Assembly: GCA_016178705.1 (NCBI GenBank)
Contig: JACOST010000001.1
Span: 1 to 64,000 of the forward strand
Reading direction: 5' to 3'
Origin: Deltaproteobacteria bacterium
GTDB lineage: Bacteria; Desulfobacterota; Binatia; HRBIN30; JACQVA1
Length of the DNA stretch: 64,000 nt
Both the position numbers and the translations under genes were made by a program. Within the stretch, counting starts at the first letter, position 1. Each line of letters begins with the position of its first letter. The notes below the pieces were generated by a model that saw only the letters and a list, made by a program, of their open reading frames with translations, did not search any database and had not been told where the DNA came from. Positions 27,365 through 36,015 of the stretch are shown here, one piece after another.

Positions 27365-27490
27365 TTGAAGGCCGACGAAGTTAGCTGACGGGTTCGGGCT
27401 CAAAGAGTTGCCCGTCCCAATCGAACGATCGGGATTCACCCCAAAGGACCTGGGTCCTCCGCTCCCCGCTTTGTGTGGGGATTAGGCCTG
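27365..27490 (-). promoter_or_regulatory. c-di-AMP riboswitch (ydaO/yuaA class)
   Basis: On the minus strand the conserved blocks of the ydaO/yuaA element occur in order: CCTAATCC, AGCGGGG, GGAGGACCCA, TTTGGGGTGAATCC, CTCTTTGAGCCCGAACC, CGTCAGCTAAC, TTCGTCGGCCTTC, GGAGAGGAG. The outer helix pairs AGGCC (5') with GGCCT (3'). In other bacteria this class senses cyclic di-AMP, usually switching off cell-wall hydrolase or osmolyte genes. Here it sits directly upstream of a terminator and rlpA, matching the known target class. Confidence 0.9.
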
Positions 27491-27502
27491 CATCGCGAGC
27501 TT

Positions 27503-27531
27503 CATGTAGCGGGCCGGAGCGTCGGAATCAA
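27503..27531 (-). promoter_or_regulatory. Likely sigma-70 promoter for riboswitch-rlpA transcript
   Basis: TTGATT (27526-27531), 17-nt spacer, TACATG (27503-27508). Transcription would start about 10 nt before the riboswitch's outer helix, as expected for a riboswitch leader. Confidence 0.4.
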
Positions 27532-27649
27532 GGACTGATTGCACTTCAATATCCGCTGCTAGCGACTCAATTCCACCACCACGTTACGAATTTGACGGGC
27601 GCTCCGCGAACCAGGAGCGATCCCCGAAATTCCACACACTAAAATATCC

Positions 27650-27665
27650 TGGCACGTGCCGTGCT
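27650..27665 (+). promoter_or_regulatory. Candidate sigma-54 promoter
   Basis: TGGCACG-TGCC-GTGCT has 11 of 12 defined matches to TGGCACG-N4-TTGCW, with GG and GC 10 nt apart. It lies about 60 nt before the small XRE-type gene. The core overlaps the palindrome GGCACGTGCC, so it could instead be an operator. Confidence 0.4.
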
Positions 27666-27726
27666 CCGACTCTGGCCATCTGGGTTGAAGCTGAAGAGGC
27701 TGATGCTGGCTGACGGGAGGAGGCTT

Positions 27727-27969
27727 ATGTCGTTCGAGAGCAAAAGTAATGGGGCACCAGTTGCGTTGCTGCGGCGGCGTCTGAACATGACGCAAGAGGA
27801 GTTCGCGCACGCGATCGGCGTGACTGTGTCGACCGTGAACCGCTGGGAGAATGGCCACATCGAACCGAGCCGCCTCGCCCGCAAGGCGATGCAGGTATTG
27901 GCCGCGCAGGCATCCATCCCGGTCGATCTAGCCGGCGGGGGAAATGGATTGCTCCACAAGGATTCGTAG
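27727..27969 (+). CDS. Small XRE/Cro-type helix-turn-helix regulator
   Basis: 80 residues from ATG 27727, preceded by GGGAGGAGGCTT. Helix-turn-helix with ALLRRRLNMTQEEFAHAIGVTVSTVNRWENGHIEPS, the canonical XRE pattern (WENG). Single domain, no toxin partner next to it. Likely a local transcription regulator or autoregulator; target unknown. Sits between rlpA (divergent) and a peptidase gene (convergent). Confidence 0.88.
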   Translation: MSFESKSNGAPVALLRRRLNMTQEEFAHAIGVTVSTVNRWENGHIEPSRLARKAMQVLAAQASIPVDLAGGGNGLLHKDS

Positions 27970-28132
27970 CTCCGCCGCCGTCATCTACTGCTCCATCTCC
28001 TGACTACAAACGACTCTTTGGCCACCACTACCGCCTCCTGCATTGATCCATCCCGTTGGCGGGGATGCGAGAGACAGAATGAGGACACGGTCGTCACCGT
28101 TTCGGTATTGCGATTCTCGATCACTTGCTTCT

Positions 28133-29500
28133 CTAAGGCCTCGCCTCGCGCAGCTGCGGGGGGTTGCCTTCGATCACGTGGCGGCGAAAGAACATTCCGA
28201 ACGCGCGCTCCGCGACTCGTTCGGCCTCCCGCTGAAAGTGCGCCGTGTCAACGACCCCACCTGCGCGCGCCAACGCAGTCACCACATCGTCGAGGCGCCG
28301 CTTACCGGCGGTTGCCCGCTGAATGCGCCGATCCAACGCGTACATGATCAGCGGGGCGCTGTTGTTCGTCGCCGCATTGTCCTGTTGTTTCGTCAGGTCA
28401 ACCTGCCACAAGCCGTAGCGGTGCAGGTACTCAAGGCCGTGCATAAAGTCGGTCGCATCGAGTAGGCCGGTACGACGCTGCAACTCCAGCGAGTAGTACT
28501 CCGCCAGTCCTTCTTCGATCCAATCCGCATCGGCGGCCGGCTTGAAGGGTTGTAACACATGAAACATCTCGTGCAGGTACGGCGACGTCTGGTCCGGCGT
28601 TCGGAGTGGACGATCACCATGCAGAAAGAACGAACCTGCACCACTCACGCCACCGTGCCACATCGGATCGGGAGCACTGACTATCAAAATCCTATCGCTC
28701 GGCTGCGGAAGCAGCCTGCGTAACAGCGGCAGCGTCCGATCGTACAGGCGAAACAGTCCGGCAGTATCCAGCGTCGACCCGGGCGCGCGCGCCACCAGTA
28801 CCATCGCATCCGCGATCTCTTGCTGACTAACCTCCAGCCGGCCCAGGGCGAACCAACCCCGCGGTCGATCCAACACCTTCCCGGGCTCGGAAAGCAGAAA
28901 CGTGTCGCCCCCCACGGGCTCGTGCGGCGTCACGCTGTGCCAACCGGCGGGCAAATGGAAGATGAGCCGCGCCCGTGATTTCGGGGCCTGCTTTCCCCGC
29001 GGCGTGTAGTTGATCAGCGTGCGCGGAAACAGATCGCGCGCGCGTGTGACGATCCAATCCGTCGCTGCATAACTGTCGTAGCGCTGTTGGCGTCCGCGCC
29101 GATGGTCAATGCGAACGCGGTAACTCAAGTGCGCATAGGGTCCACCAGGTACCCACCGAACGTAGCCGGCGCTCTGTTCAAGGACTCCGCTGCCGGCGAA
29201 TCCGTCAATTCGATCACTAGAAAACCGCAGGCGTAGATCATCGATCTCGTCGACACCGGAGAGTTCCCAGCGGACCAGCGCCGTCTTCGTGTCGTCCGCC
29301 GAGATCGTCACGATGTAGTCGACCGCGAAAGTTCCTTTTGTCCCGGCCCGACCGGGCGCGGACAGCAAGCACCCGGCAAGCGCAACCCAAGAAGCAATGC
29401 ACCGCGGTGCGCTCCGTCCACCGCGCGGCGCATCACACCGCCGGCGCGAATCACCCGCCGCTGGCCGGTTGGTCTGCACGCGCCTGGCTTGCACCAGCAT
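28133..29500 (-). CDS. Secreted M61-like zinc metallopeptidase
   Basis: 455 residues. Basic N-terminus then a hydrophobic segment (CIASWVALAGCLLSA) that looks like a signal or lipoprotein sequence. Zinc site HEMFHVLQ (HExxH), then Glu in DWIEEGLAEYYSLEL about 25 residues later, the gluzincin pattern of M1/M61 families. The N-terminal beta domain resembles that of glycyl aminopeptidases, but the PDZ domain of classic M61 enzymes is missing. The start overlaps the end of the thioredoxin-like gene by 50 nt, so translation may begin further downstream; no better start with a ribosome-binding site is visible. Confidence 0.75.
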   Translation of the reverse strand: MLVQARRVQTNRPAAGDSRRRCDAPRGGRSAPRCIASWVALAGCLLSAPGRAGTKGTFAVDYIVTISADDTKTALVRWELSGVDEIDDLRLRFSSDRIDGFAGSGVLEQSAGYVRWVPGGPYAHLSYRVRIDHRRGRQQRYDSYAATDWIVTRARDLFPRTLINYTPRGKQAPKSRARLIFHLPAGWHSVTPHEPVGGDTFLLSEPGKVLDRPRGWFALGRLEVSQQEIADAMVLVARAPGSTLDTAGLFRLYDRTLPLLRRLLPQPSDRILIVSAPDPMWHGGVSGAGSFFLHGDRPLRTPDQTSPYLHEMFHVLQPFKPAADADWIEEGLAEYYSLELQRRTGLLDATDFMHGLEYLHRYGLWQVDLTKQQDNAATNNSAPLIMYALDRRIQRATAGKRRLDDVVTALARAGGVVDTAHFQREAERVAERAFGMFFRRHVIEGNPPQLREARP

Positions 29501-30011
29501 CGGATTGCAACAGTCCCACGAAGTAGCGGTAGCTCTGCTCTGTCTCCCAATTCTCTGGACCGATTGTGTGTTCGATGACGCGTCCTTGGCGATCGATCAC
29601 GAACGTCTCAGGATAGCCGGTCACGCCAAACTGTCGCGACACCACCCCCTTCGGATCGACAAGAACCGGAAACGTCAGCCCCGCCTGCTCGACGTACGGT
29701 TGCACCGACGCGCTCCCATCCTCGTCTTGGCTGACCGCGAGCATGACGAAGTCGCGGCCCTTGAGGCGTCGATAGAGCGTCTCCATCGACGGCATCTCCA
29801 TCCGGCACGGCGGGCACCATGTTGCCCAGACGTTGAGGAACACCACCTTGCCGCGGAAGTCGGACAACCGATAGACGCGCCCACTCAAGTCCGGGAGGGT
29901 GAAGTCGGGCGCGGGAAACCCGCTACGCTTGCCCTGTCCGACCTGGACATACGTCGCCGCCGCCAAGCCGGCCGCTAGGATGCTCAGCGGCGCGCCCCAA
30001 CGTTTGATCAT
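29451..30011 (-). CDS. TlpA/ResA-like membrane-anchored thioredoxin
   Basis: 186 residues from ATG 30011, which overlaps the lgt stop (ATGA). One N-terminal anchor helix (APLSILAAGLAAATYVQVG), then the AhpC/TSA-thioredoxin fold with active site WATWCPPCRMEMP and cis-proline GYPETFVIDR. Acts in the periplasm as a thiol-disulfide reductant, for example in cytochrome c maturation or extracytoplasmic redox repair. Co-transcribed with lgt. Confidence 0.9.
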   Translation of the reverse strand: MIKRWGAPLSILAAGLAAATYVQVGQGKRSGFPAPDFTLPDLSGRVYRLSDFRGKVVFLNVWATWCPPCRMEMPSMETLYRRLKGRDFVMLAVSQDEDGSASVQPYVEQAGLTFPVLVDPKGVVSRQFGVTGYPETFVIDRQGRVIEHTIGPENWETEQSYRYFVGLLQSDAGASQARADQPASGG

Positions 30012-30823
30012 GAAGCCGACCGCACGGCCGAACGTTCGCCGGTGCTCGGCGCCCACGCAACGATCAGCCGCCACACGCCGATGGACACGAGGACGATGCT
30101 AATGACCTGCGCCTGCGTCAGGGTTCCGGCGACCGGCGGATTGATGCGCACAAACTCAACAAGAAACCGTAGACTCGACGCTAGCACTAGATACCACCAG
30201 AACAGCGCGCCATCGCGGTGCGGGCGCTTGCGCAGCGACCAAAGAATTCCGAACACCACGGTGTAGGCAATGGTCTCGTAAATCGGCGTCGGATGCACCC
30301 GCACGCCCGGCGGATAGTTCCATCCGACGATGGCATTGGGGTACGTCATCGCCCACGGCAGCGTCGACACCGCCCCCCAATCACCGTCGCCCGCGAGCTG
30401 ACAACCGATGCGGCCGATGGCATGTCCAAGCGCCAACGTCGGCGCAATGCAATCGACGGTCTGCAAAAACGGCAGTTTCAGCCGACGCATCGCCAGCGTC
30501 ACGGCGACGAATCCACCGATGAGTCCGCCGTACCAGACAAAGCCGGCGCCGGTAAAAATGAATCTCACCGGGTCGTGCAAGAACTCCGAAAACTCTTCGA
30601 AGATTGTCAGCAACCGCGCGCCAATCAATCCGCCGACTGCCGCCCAGAACACCAGCGTCGACGCGGCGCTCTCTGGCAGGCCTTTACGCTTCAGTTCCAG
30701 ACCGACGAGATAGGCACCCGTAAGAAACGCGATCGCCATCATCATCCCGTAGCTGTAGATGGCGAGATGGAGCTTGACGCCGAAGACACTGAGCGTGCCA
30801 AAATCGACAATCACTGGAATCAT
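30008..30823 (-). CDS. lgt: Prolipoprotein diacylglyceryl transferase Lgt
   Basis: 271 residues from ATG 30823; the longer frame upstream is non-coding. Seven hydrophobic segments, with AIYSYGMMMAIAFLTG at the N-terminus, GFVWYGGLIGG, and the Lgt signature GHAIGRIGCQLAGDGDWG. HPTPIYE carries the conserved periplasmic residues. Transfers diacylglyceryl from phosphatidylglycerol to lipobox cysteine, the first step of lipoprotein maturation. Confidence 0.95.
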   Translation of the reverse strand: MIPVIVDFGTLSVFGVKLHLAIYSYGMMMAIAFLTGAYLVGLELKRKGLPESAASTLVFWAAVGGLIGARLLTIFEEFSEFLHDPVRFIFTGAGFVWYGGLIGGFVAVTLAMRRLKLPFLQTVDCIAPTLALGHAIGRIGCQLAGDGDWGAVSTLPWAMTYPNAIVGWNYPPGVRVHPTPIYETIAYTVVFGILWSLRKRPHRDGALFWWYLVLASSLRFLVEFVRINPPVAGTLTQAQVISIVLVSIGVWRLIVAWAPSTGERSAVRSAS

Positions 30824-30915
30824 TGCGCACGGATGATAGCGGAGCGCGTCCGGACATTCTATCCCGCTGGCGCGCTTCGTTTGCTCCCTTCCGCCGACGT
30901 TGCCAGAATGCGGGC

Positions 30916-32547
30916 GTGAACAAGCGCCGCGCGTCCGATGCGCATCTCGTCGAAGAACTTCGCCGACTTGCCGACAACCCCGCACCTGACCACGCGCTGC
31001 GGGATCTGAGCCACCGCACGCAGACACCGCTTCACCGCCTGCACAGCCTTACAACCTTTTTCCCTCAATTGGGATCGTTACGTGCTGAGGAGACTCGCGT
31101 CTGTGGTGATCTCAGTTGTCATCTGGCCGAGCCGGGCTTGCTTGAAACATTACGTGCGGCCGGCAAGCGCGTGTCGTCGTCCTCGTGTCTCGGATTGTGC
31201 GACCAGCCCGCCGCGGTCGCGATCGGTGACCACGTGTACGGCGGGTTCACTTCACAACACGCCGTCGAAGCGATCGCGAACGTCACCGGTGCCGCTGCGA
31301 TCACCGCACACTCGATCACTCGGTTCATTGACCCTCACGACGGCGGCGCACACTATGCGACGCTGCGCGGCTTCGTTGCCGCGGGCGATCCCGATTCCAT
31401 TATCAAGGAACTCGACGCCAGTGGCCTGCGCGGCTTCGGTGGTGCGGGTTTTCCGACGGCGCGTAAGTGGCAACTGGTACGCGCCGCGCACGCTACTGAG
31501 AAGTTCGTCGTGTGCAACGCCGACGAGAGCGAACCCGGAACGTTCAAGGACCGCTTTCTGCTTGAACACTATCCGCACCTGATCATCGAAGGCCTGGTCA
31601 TCGCCGCGCTCGTCGTCGGGGCCCGCAAGGCGTATGTCTTCTTGCGTCACGAGTACGCTCGCCAACGCGAACGATTGGTTGCCGCGTTGACGGCCGCTCG
31701 CGCCGCGAATGCGGTGGGAGCAAGCGTGTGTGGCTCCGAGTGTGCCGTCGACATCGAGATCTTCGATAGCCCGGGTGGCTACATTTGCGGCGAGGAGACC
31801 GCACTACTTGAAGCTATGGAAGGCAAACGCGCCGAACCACGCAATCGCCCGCCATTCCCGGGAGTGATCGGCTTGTGGGGCCAGCCGACGCTCATCAACA
31901 ACGTCGAGACGCTCGCGTGGGTGCCGACGATTCTAACGCGCGGCGGGGCGTGGTTTGCCCAGCAAGGCTGCAATGGCGCATCCGGACTCAAGTTCATCGC
32001 GCTCAGCGGTCATGTCACACGCCCCGGCGTATACGAGATTCCGCTCGGCCTCACCGTGCGCGAGCTGATCGAGGAGCACGGCGGCGGCATGAGCGGACAG
32101 CGACGCCTCAAGGCGTTCGCCCCGGGCGGCGCATCGTCGGGATTCTTGCCCGCCGCGTGCAGCAACATCGCGCTCGACTTTCAACCGCTGGCCGCCGCCG
32201 GTTCGATGCTCGGTTCGGGCGCGGTGATCGCTCTCGCCGAGGGTACGTGCATGGTAGATGCCGCGCTCAGCGGGTTGCGGTTCTTTCGCAACGAGTCGTG
32301 CGGCAAATGCGTCCCCTGCCGCGTCGGGTCGGAGAAGCTCGTCGGACTGGCGGAGGCGCTGGCACGCGGGGTCGCGCGCGCCGCTGACCTTGATCTCGTG
32401 CGCGAGTTGGCGAACACGATGGAGGCTACGTCGATCTGTGGGCTCGGCCAAGCCGCGCCGAATCCGCTGCTGTCCGTGCTGAAGCACTTCCCCGATGAAG
32501 TTGACGCGCATCTCCATGGCCATTGCCCCGCCCGCGTGTGCCGATGA
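30916..32547 (+). CDS. fdhB: NAD-dependent formate dehydrogenase beta subunit (NuoE-NuoF fusion)
   Basis: 543 residues from GTG 30916. Residues 1-125 are NuoE-like with [2Fe-2S] ligands Cys63, Cys68, Cys91 and Cys95. The rest is NuoF-like: NADH site RGFGGAGFPTARKW, FMN site CNADESEPGTFKDR, and a C-terminal [4Fe-4S] site ESCGKCVPCRVGSEK plus CGLGQ. This diaphorase module passes electrons from formate to NAD+. Its stop overlaps the alpha-subunit ATG (ATGA). Fusion of the gamma/NuoE-like part to the beta subunit makes the complex a two-gene system. Confidence 0.9.
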   Translation: MNKRRASDAHLVEELRRLADNPAPDHALRDLSHRTQTPLHRLHSLTTFFPQLGSLRAEETRVCGDLSCHLAEPGLLETLRAAGKRVSSSSCLGLCDQPAAVAIGDHVYGGFTSQHAVEAIANVTGAAAITAHSITRFIDPHDGGAHYATLRGFVAAGDPDSIIKELDASGLRGFGGAGFPTARKWQLVRAAHATEKFVVCNADESEPGTFKDRFLLEHYPHLIIEGLVIAALVVGARKAYVFLRHEYARQRERLVAALTAARAANAVGASVCGSECAVDIEIFDSPGGYICGEETALLEAMEGKRAEPRNRPPFPGVIGLWGQPTLINNVETLAWVPTILTRGGAWFAQQGCNGASGLKFIALSGHVTRPGVYEIPLGLTVRELIEEHGGGMSGQRRLKAFAPGGASSGFLPAACSNIALDFQPLAAAGSMLGSGAVIALAEGTCMVDAALSGLRFFRNESCGKCVPCRVGSEKLVGLAEALARGVARAADLDLVRELANTMEATSICGLGQAAPNPLLSVLKHFPDEVDAHLHGHCPARVCR

Positions 32548-35333
32548 GCATGATTCGGCTCAGCATCGACGGCCGCGCTGCCAACGTTCGTGCCGGCACC
32601 ACGATTTGGGCCGCCGCCCAGCAGTCGGGCATTCAGATTCCCGTGCTCTGCCACGATCCGCAGCTCCGCCCCGTCGGCGTATGTCGCGTCTGCACCGTCG
32701 ACGTGCAAGGCGCGCGTACGCTCCAAGCCGCCTGCGTCCGCCCCGTCGAGGACGGCATGGTCGTGCGTACCGCGACTGCCTCGGTGCTGCGGGCGCGTCG
32801 TACGCTCGTCGAGCTGCTGCTCGCGGATCACCCTTCGCCGTGCGCCAAAGAACAAGTCGGCCACTGCGCACTGGAGCACCTCGGCCGCGATCTCGGTATA
32901 GGGCTACCGCGCTTCGCCGCACGCGCCTGGCACGACCATGACGACACCTCGTCGCCTGTGATCGCCGTCGACCACCGCGCGTGCATTCTGTGCGACCGCT
33001 GCATCCGCGCCTGCAACGAAGTGCAATCGAATGAAGTCATCGGCCGTGCCGAAAAGGGCTATGCCACGCGGATTGCCTTCGACCTTGGTCAACCGATGGG
33101 CAACTCGACCTGCGTCTCATGCGGCGAATGCGCCGCTGCGTGTCCAACCGGCGCACTGATCGATAAGCCGGTCACGCAGCCGCGGGTGGACTCTCCTTCG
33201 CGTAGCCCAGAGCTTCTGGTCGATTCGGTCTGTCCCTACTGCGGCGTCGGCTGCGCGATTCAGTACCACGTTCGCGACGGCACCCTTGTGCAAGTTTCAG
33301 GACGCGCGGACAGCCCGGTGAATCAGGGCCGGTTGTGTGTGAAGGGTCGCTATGGATTCGACTACGCACACCATCCGCAGCGCCTCACCGTGCCGTTGAT
33401 CCGCCGGTCCGACCGCTACCCGAAGGGTGCGCTCTCTCCGGAGGTGCGCGGCGACGAACGCGGGCACCGACCCGGCGGACTGGTAAACTACGACGATGTG
33501 TTGCCCGCGTTTCGCGAGGCGACATGGGACGAAGCGCTCGATCTGATCGCCACGCGCTTGCGAACGATCAAAGAGACCCACGGCGGCGCGGCGCTCGCCG
33601 GTTTCGGATCGGCCAAGTGTTCGAACGAGGACAACTACATCTTCCAGAAACTCGTCCGCGCGGTGTTCGGCACGAACAACGTCGATCACTGCACGCGGCT
33701 GTGCCACGCGTCGTCGGTCGCCGCGCTGATGGAGACTATCGGCTCGGGCGCGGTCTCCAACGTGTTCGCCGACGTCGCGCTTGCCGACGTGGTGCTCGTC
33801 ATTGGATCCAACGCCACCGAGAACCATCCAGTCGCCGCGACCTTCATGAAGGCTGCCGCCAAACGTGGCTCGACGTTGATCGTCATCGACCCGCGCCGTC
33901 CGCCACTCGCAGATCACGCCGATTACTACCTGCGCTTCAAGCCTGGCACCGATGTCGCGCTCCTCAACGGCCTGATGCACGTCATCATTCGAGACAGATT
34001 GGTGAACGCCGACTTCGTGCGCGACCGCACCGAAGGCTTCGACGCGCTACGCACAACGGTGCAGCACTATCCTCCCGATGTCGTCGCCCGCATCACCGGT
34101 GTGCCCGCCGACATCATCGAGACCGTCGCGGGCTGCTACGGCCGCGCGCGCGGCGCAATGATTTTCTGGGGCATGGGCATCTCTCAGCACACCACGGGCA
34201 CGGACAATGCGCGCTGCCTCATCTCGCTCGCGTTGATGACCGGCAACATCGGCCGGCCGGGCACCGGGCTGCATCCGCTGCGCGGTCAAAACAACGTGCA
34301 AGGCGCATCCGACGTCGGCCTGATCCCGATGGTTTTTACCGACTATCAGTCGGTTACGGATCCGGCCGTGCGCGCCAGCTTCGAGCGAGCGTGGGGCGTG
34401 CCGCTCGATCCCAATCCCGGCCTGACCGTGGTCGAGATCATGAGCGCCGCGCAAGCCGGCACCATTCGCGGGATGCTGATGATGGGCGAGAACCCATTTC
34501 TCAGCGATCCGAACACCAACAAGGTGCGCAAGGCGCTCGCGGCGCTCGACTTCCTCGCGGTGCAGGACATCTTCCTCACCGAGACCGCGGAGTTCGCCGA
34601 CGTCATCCTCCCGGCGACTAGCTTCGCCGAGAAGGAGGGCACCTACACCAATACCGATCGCCGTGTGCAGCTCGGCCGCAAGGCCGTCGAGCCACCGGGA
34701 CAAGCGCGCACCGATTGGCAAATCCTTTGCGACATCGCTACGCGCATGGGCTACCCGATGCGCTATCAGAACGCCGAGGAGATCTTTCGCGAGATGACCT
34801 CACTCACGCCCAGCTACGCCGGCCTGAGTTACGAACGACTTGGGTCCATCGGCATGCTCTGGCCCTGCCCGTCGCCCACCGAACCGGGCACCGCGGTACT
34901 CTTCACCGAGCAGTTCCCCCGCGGCAAGGGTAAGTTCGTTCCCGCCGAGTTCGCGCCGGCGAAGGAGCTGCCGGATGACAAGTACCCCTACGTCCTCAAC
35001 ACCGGCCGCCTCCTCGAACATTGGCACACGGGCACGATGACGCGTCGCTCGAAGGCGCTCGATGCGCTGGAGCCGGAAGCGTACGCCGAGCTGCACCCCG
35101 AGGACCTGCGCAGCCTCGGCCTCGACGAGCACGATCTCGCCCGCATCAGCTCGCGCCGCGGCGCGATCACCATCAAGGTGCACGCGGGCGAACGGACGGC
35201 ACAGGGAAGTGTCTTCATTCCCTTCCATTTCCGCGAAGCCGCGGCCAACGTGCTCACCATCGATGCCCTCGATCCGTTCGGCAAGATCCCGGAGTTCAAG
35301 TTCTGCGCCGTGCGCATCGAGCGAGCGCGGTGA
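32544..35333 (+). CDS. fdhA: NAD-dependent formate dehydrogenase alpha subunit (molybdenum/tungsten)
   Basis: 929 residues from ATG 32544. Domains: [2Fe-2S] ferredoxin (Cys36, 47, 50, 64); His-Cys cluster region with His96, Cys100 and Cys108, but Glu103 where a cysteine is usual; two [4Fe-4S] clusters (Cys147/150/153/157 and 190/193/196/200); bis-MGD domain with Cys230/233/237/265; metal ligand Cys387 followed by His388 (RLCHASS), the cysteine version of the FDH active site. The C-terminal dinucleotide-binding domain contains LNTGRLLEHWHTGTMTRRS. It oxidises formate to CO2; cytosolic. Not a Sec enzyme. Confidence 0.93.
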   Translation: MSMIRLSIDGRAANVRAGTTIWAAAQQSGIQIPVLCHDPQLRPVGVCRVCTVDVQGARTLQAACVRPVEDGMVVRTATASVLRARRTLVELLLADHPSPCAKEQVGHCALEHLGRDLGIGLPRFAARAWHDHDDTSSPVIAVDHRACILCDRCIRACNEVQSNEVIGRAEKGYATRIAFDLGQPMGNSTCVSCGECAAACPTGALIDKPVTQPRVDSPSRSPELLVDSVCPYCGVGCAIQYHVRDGTLVQVSGRADSPVNQGRLCVKGRYGFDYAHHPQRLTVPLIRRSDRYPKGALSPEVRGDERGHRPGGLVNYDDVLPAFREATWDEALDLIATRLRTIKETHGGAALAGFGSAKCSNEDNYIFQKLVRAVFGTNNVDHCTRLCHASSVAALMETIGSGAVSNVFADVALADVVLVIGSNATENHPVAATFMKAAAKRGSTLIVIDPRRPPLADHADYYLRFKPGTDVALLNGLMHVIIRDRLVNADFVRDRTEGFDALRTTVQHYPPDVVARITGVPADIIETVAGCYGRARGAMIFWGMGISQHTTGTDNARCLISLALMTGNIGRPGTGLHPLRGQNNVQGASDVGLIPMVFTDYQSVTDPAVRASFERAWGVPLDPNPGLTVVEIMSAAQAGTIRGMLMMGENPFLSDPNTNKVRKALAALDFLAVQDIFLTETAEFADVILPATSFAEKEGTYTNTDRRVQLGRKAVEPPGQARTDWQILCDIATRMGYPMRYQNAEEIFREMTSLTPSYAGLSYERLGSIGMLWPCPSPTEPGTAVLFTEQFPRGKGKFVPAEFAPAKELPDDKYPYVLNTGRLLEHWHTGTMTRRSKALDALEPEAYAELHPEDLRSLGLDEHDLARISSRRGAITIKVHAGERTAQGSVFIPFHFREAAANVLTIDALDPFGKIPEFKFCAVRIERAR

Positions 35334-35341
35334 CCGCCGCG

Positions 35342-35389
35342 ATCCATCGAGAACGAAGTCGCGAGAACGAATTCGCTTGCCCGATGGAT
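35342..35389 (+). other. Stem-loop after the formate dehydrogenase operon
   Basis: ATCCATCG (35342-35349) pairs perfectly with CGATGGAT (35382-35389), with a smaller GCGA/TCGC pair inside the loop and a short T stretch after. A second inverted repeat, CCTCAAC-AGTTC-GTTGAGG (35397-35415), follows. Possibly transcript-end structures. Confidence 0.3.
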
Positions 35390-35568
35390 TTTCCGCCCTC
35401 AACAGTTCGTTGAGGTGATGATACATAGTACGTTGATTTCACGGATGAACTGCAGCACCTTTTATGCTCGCCGCGTTGTCCGATAGTGGATTGACAATCG
35501 TGCTGCACGACACTATTGTCCGGCGCCGTCGTCGCGTTCAAGGCGTCGGCCACTACGGAGTTCGGTCA

Positions 35569-36012
35569 ATGCGCATGATCTTGCCGCCGCTGAAGGAACG
35601 GCGGGTAATTCATCGATCACTGAGCGTATTTTTTCAGGCACACCACACGGCCGACTTCAATCGCGCGGTCGGTGCGCTGTGCCGGTTTTTTAATCTCAAG
35701 CGGCCAAGCATCGAGTGGTTCGAGTACATCGACTGGGGTCGCACGGCAGGCAAGACGTACGAAGACGGCAAGATCCATCTGGTGCATCCGGAGAACTGGA
35801 AGAACGGACGCAAGTACAATTCCGAGCGCCAGTGGGTCAACATGGTCTTTCATGAAATGGGGCACTATGTCTTCTGGTCTGATGCCGAACGTAAGGCTGA
35901 CACCTTCGCTTTCCGCATGACACGCGGGACCGCTGCCAATGGCGTCCGCACGAACGGCTATCACCCGCCAACCAACGGACGGGCGCGCCAGAAAAAACGA
36001 GCGGCGAGCTAG
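35569..36012 (+). CDS. Small HExxH putative metalloprotease
   Basis: About 147 residues from ATG 35569 (CGGAG upstream; a longer frame begins at 35464). The helix VNMVFHEMGHYVFWSD contains HExxH, followed by Glu/Asp-rich AERKADTFAF, resembling compact minigluzincin-like proteins (ImmA/IrrE or SprT-like size class). Lacks a signal peptide. Basic C-terminus. Start lies 235 nt after fdhA. Co-directional with, and 3 nt before, an unknown protein gene. Substrate unknown. Confidence 0.7.
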   Translation: MRMILPPLKERRVIHRSLSVFFQAHHTADFNRAVGALCRFFNLKRPSIEWFEYIDWGRTAGKTYEDGKIHLVHPENWKNGRKYNSERQWVNMVFHEMGHYVFWSDAERKADTFAFRMTRGTAANGVRTNGYHPPTNGRARQKKRAAS

Positions 36013-36015
36013 GCG

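Noticed and set aside
33690-33730. Selenocysteine in formate dehydrogenase
   Set aside because: The metal-ligand codon at residue 387 is TGC (Cys), not TGA.
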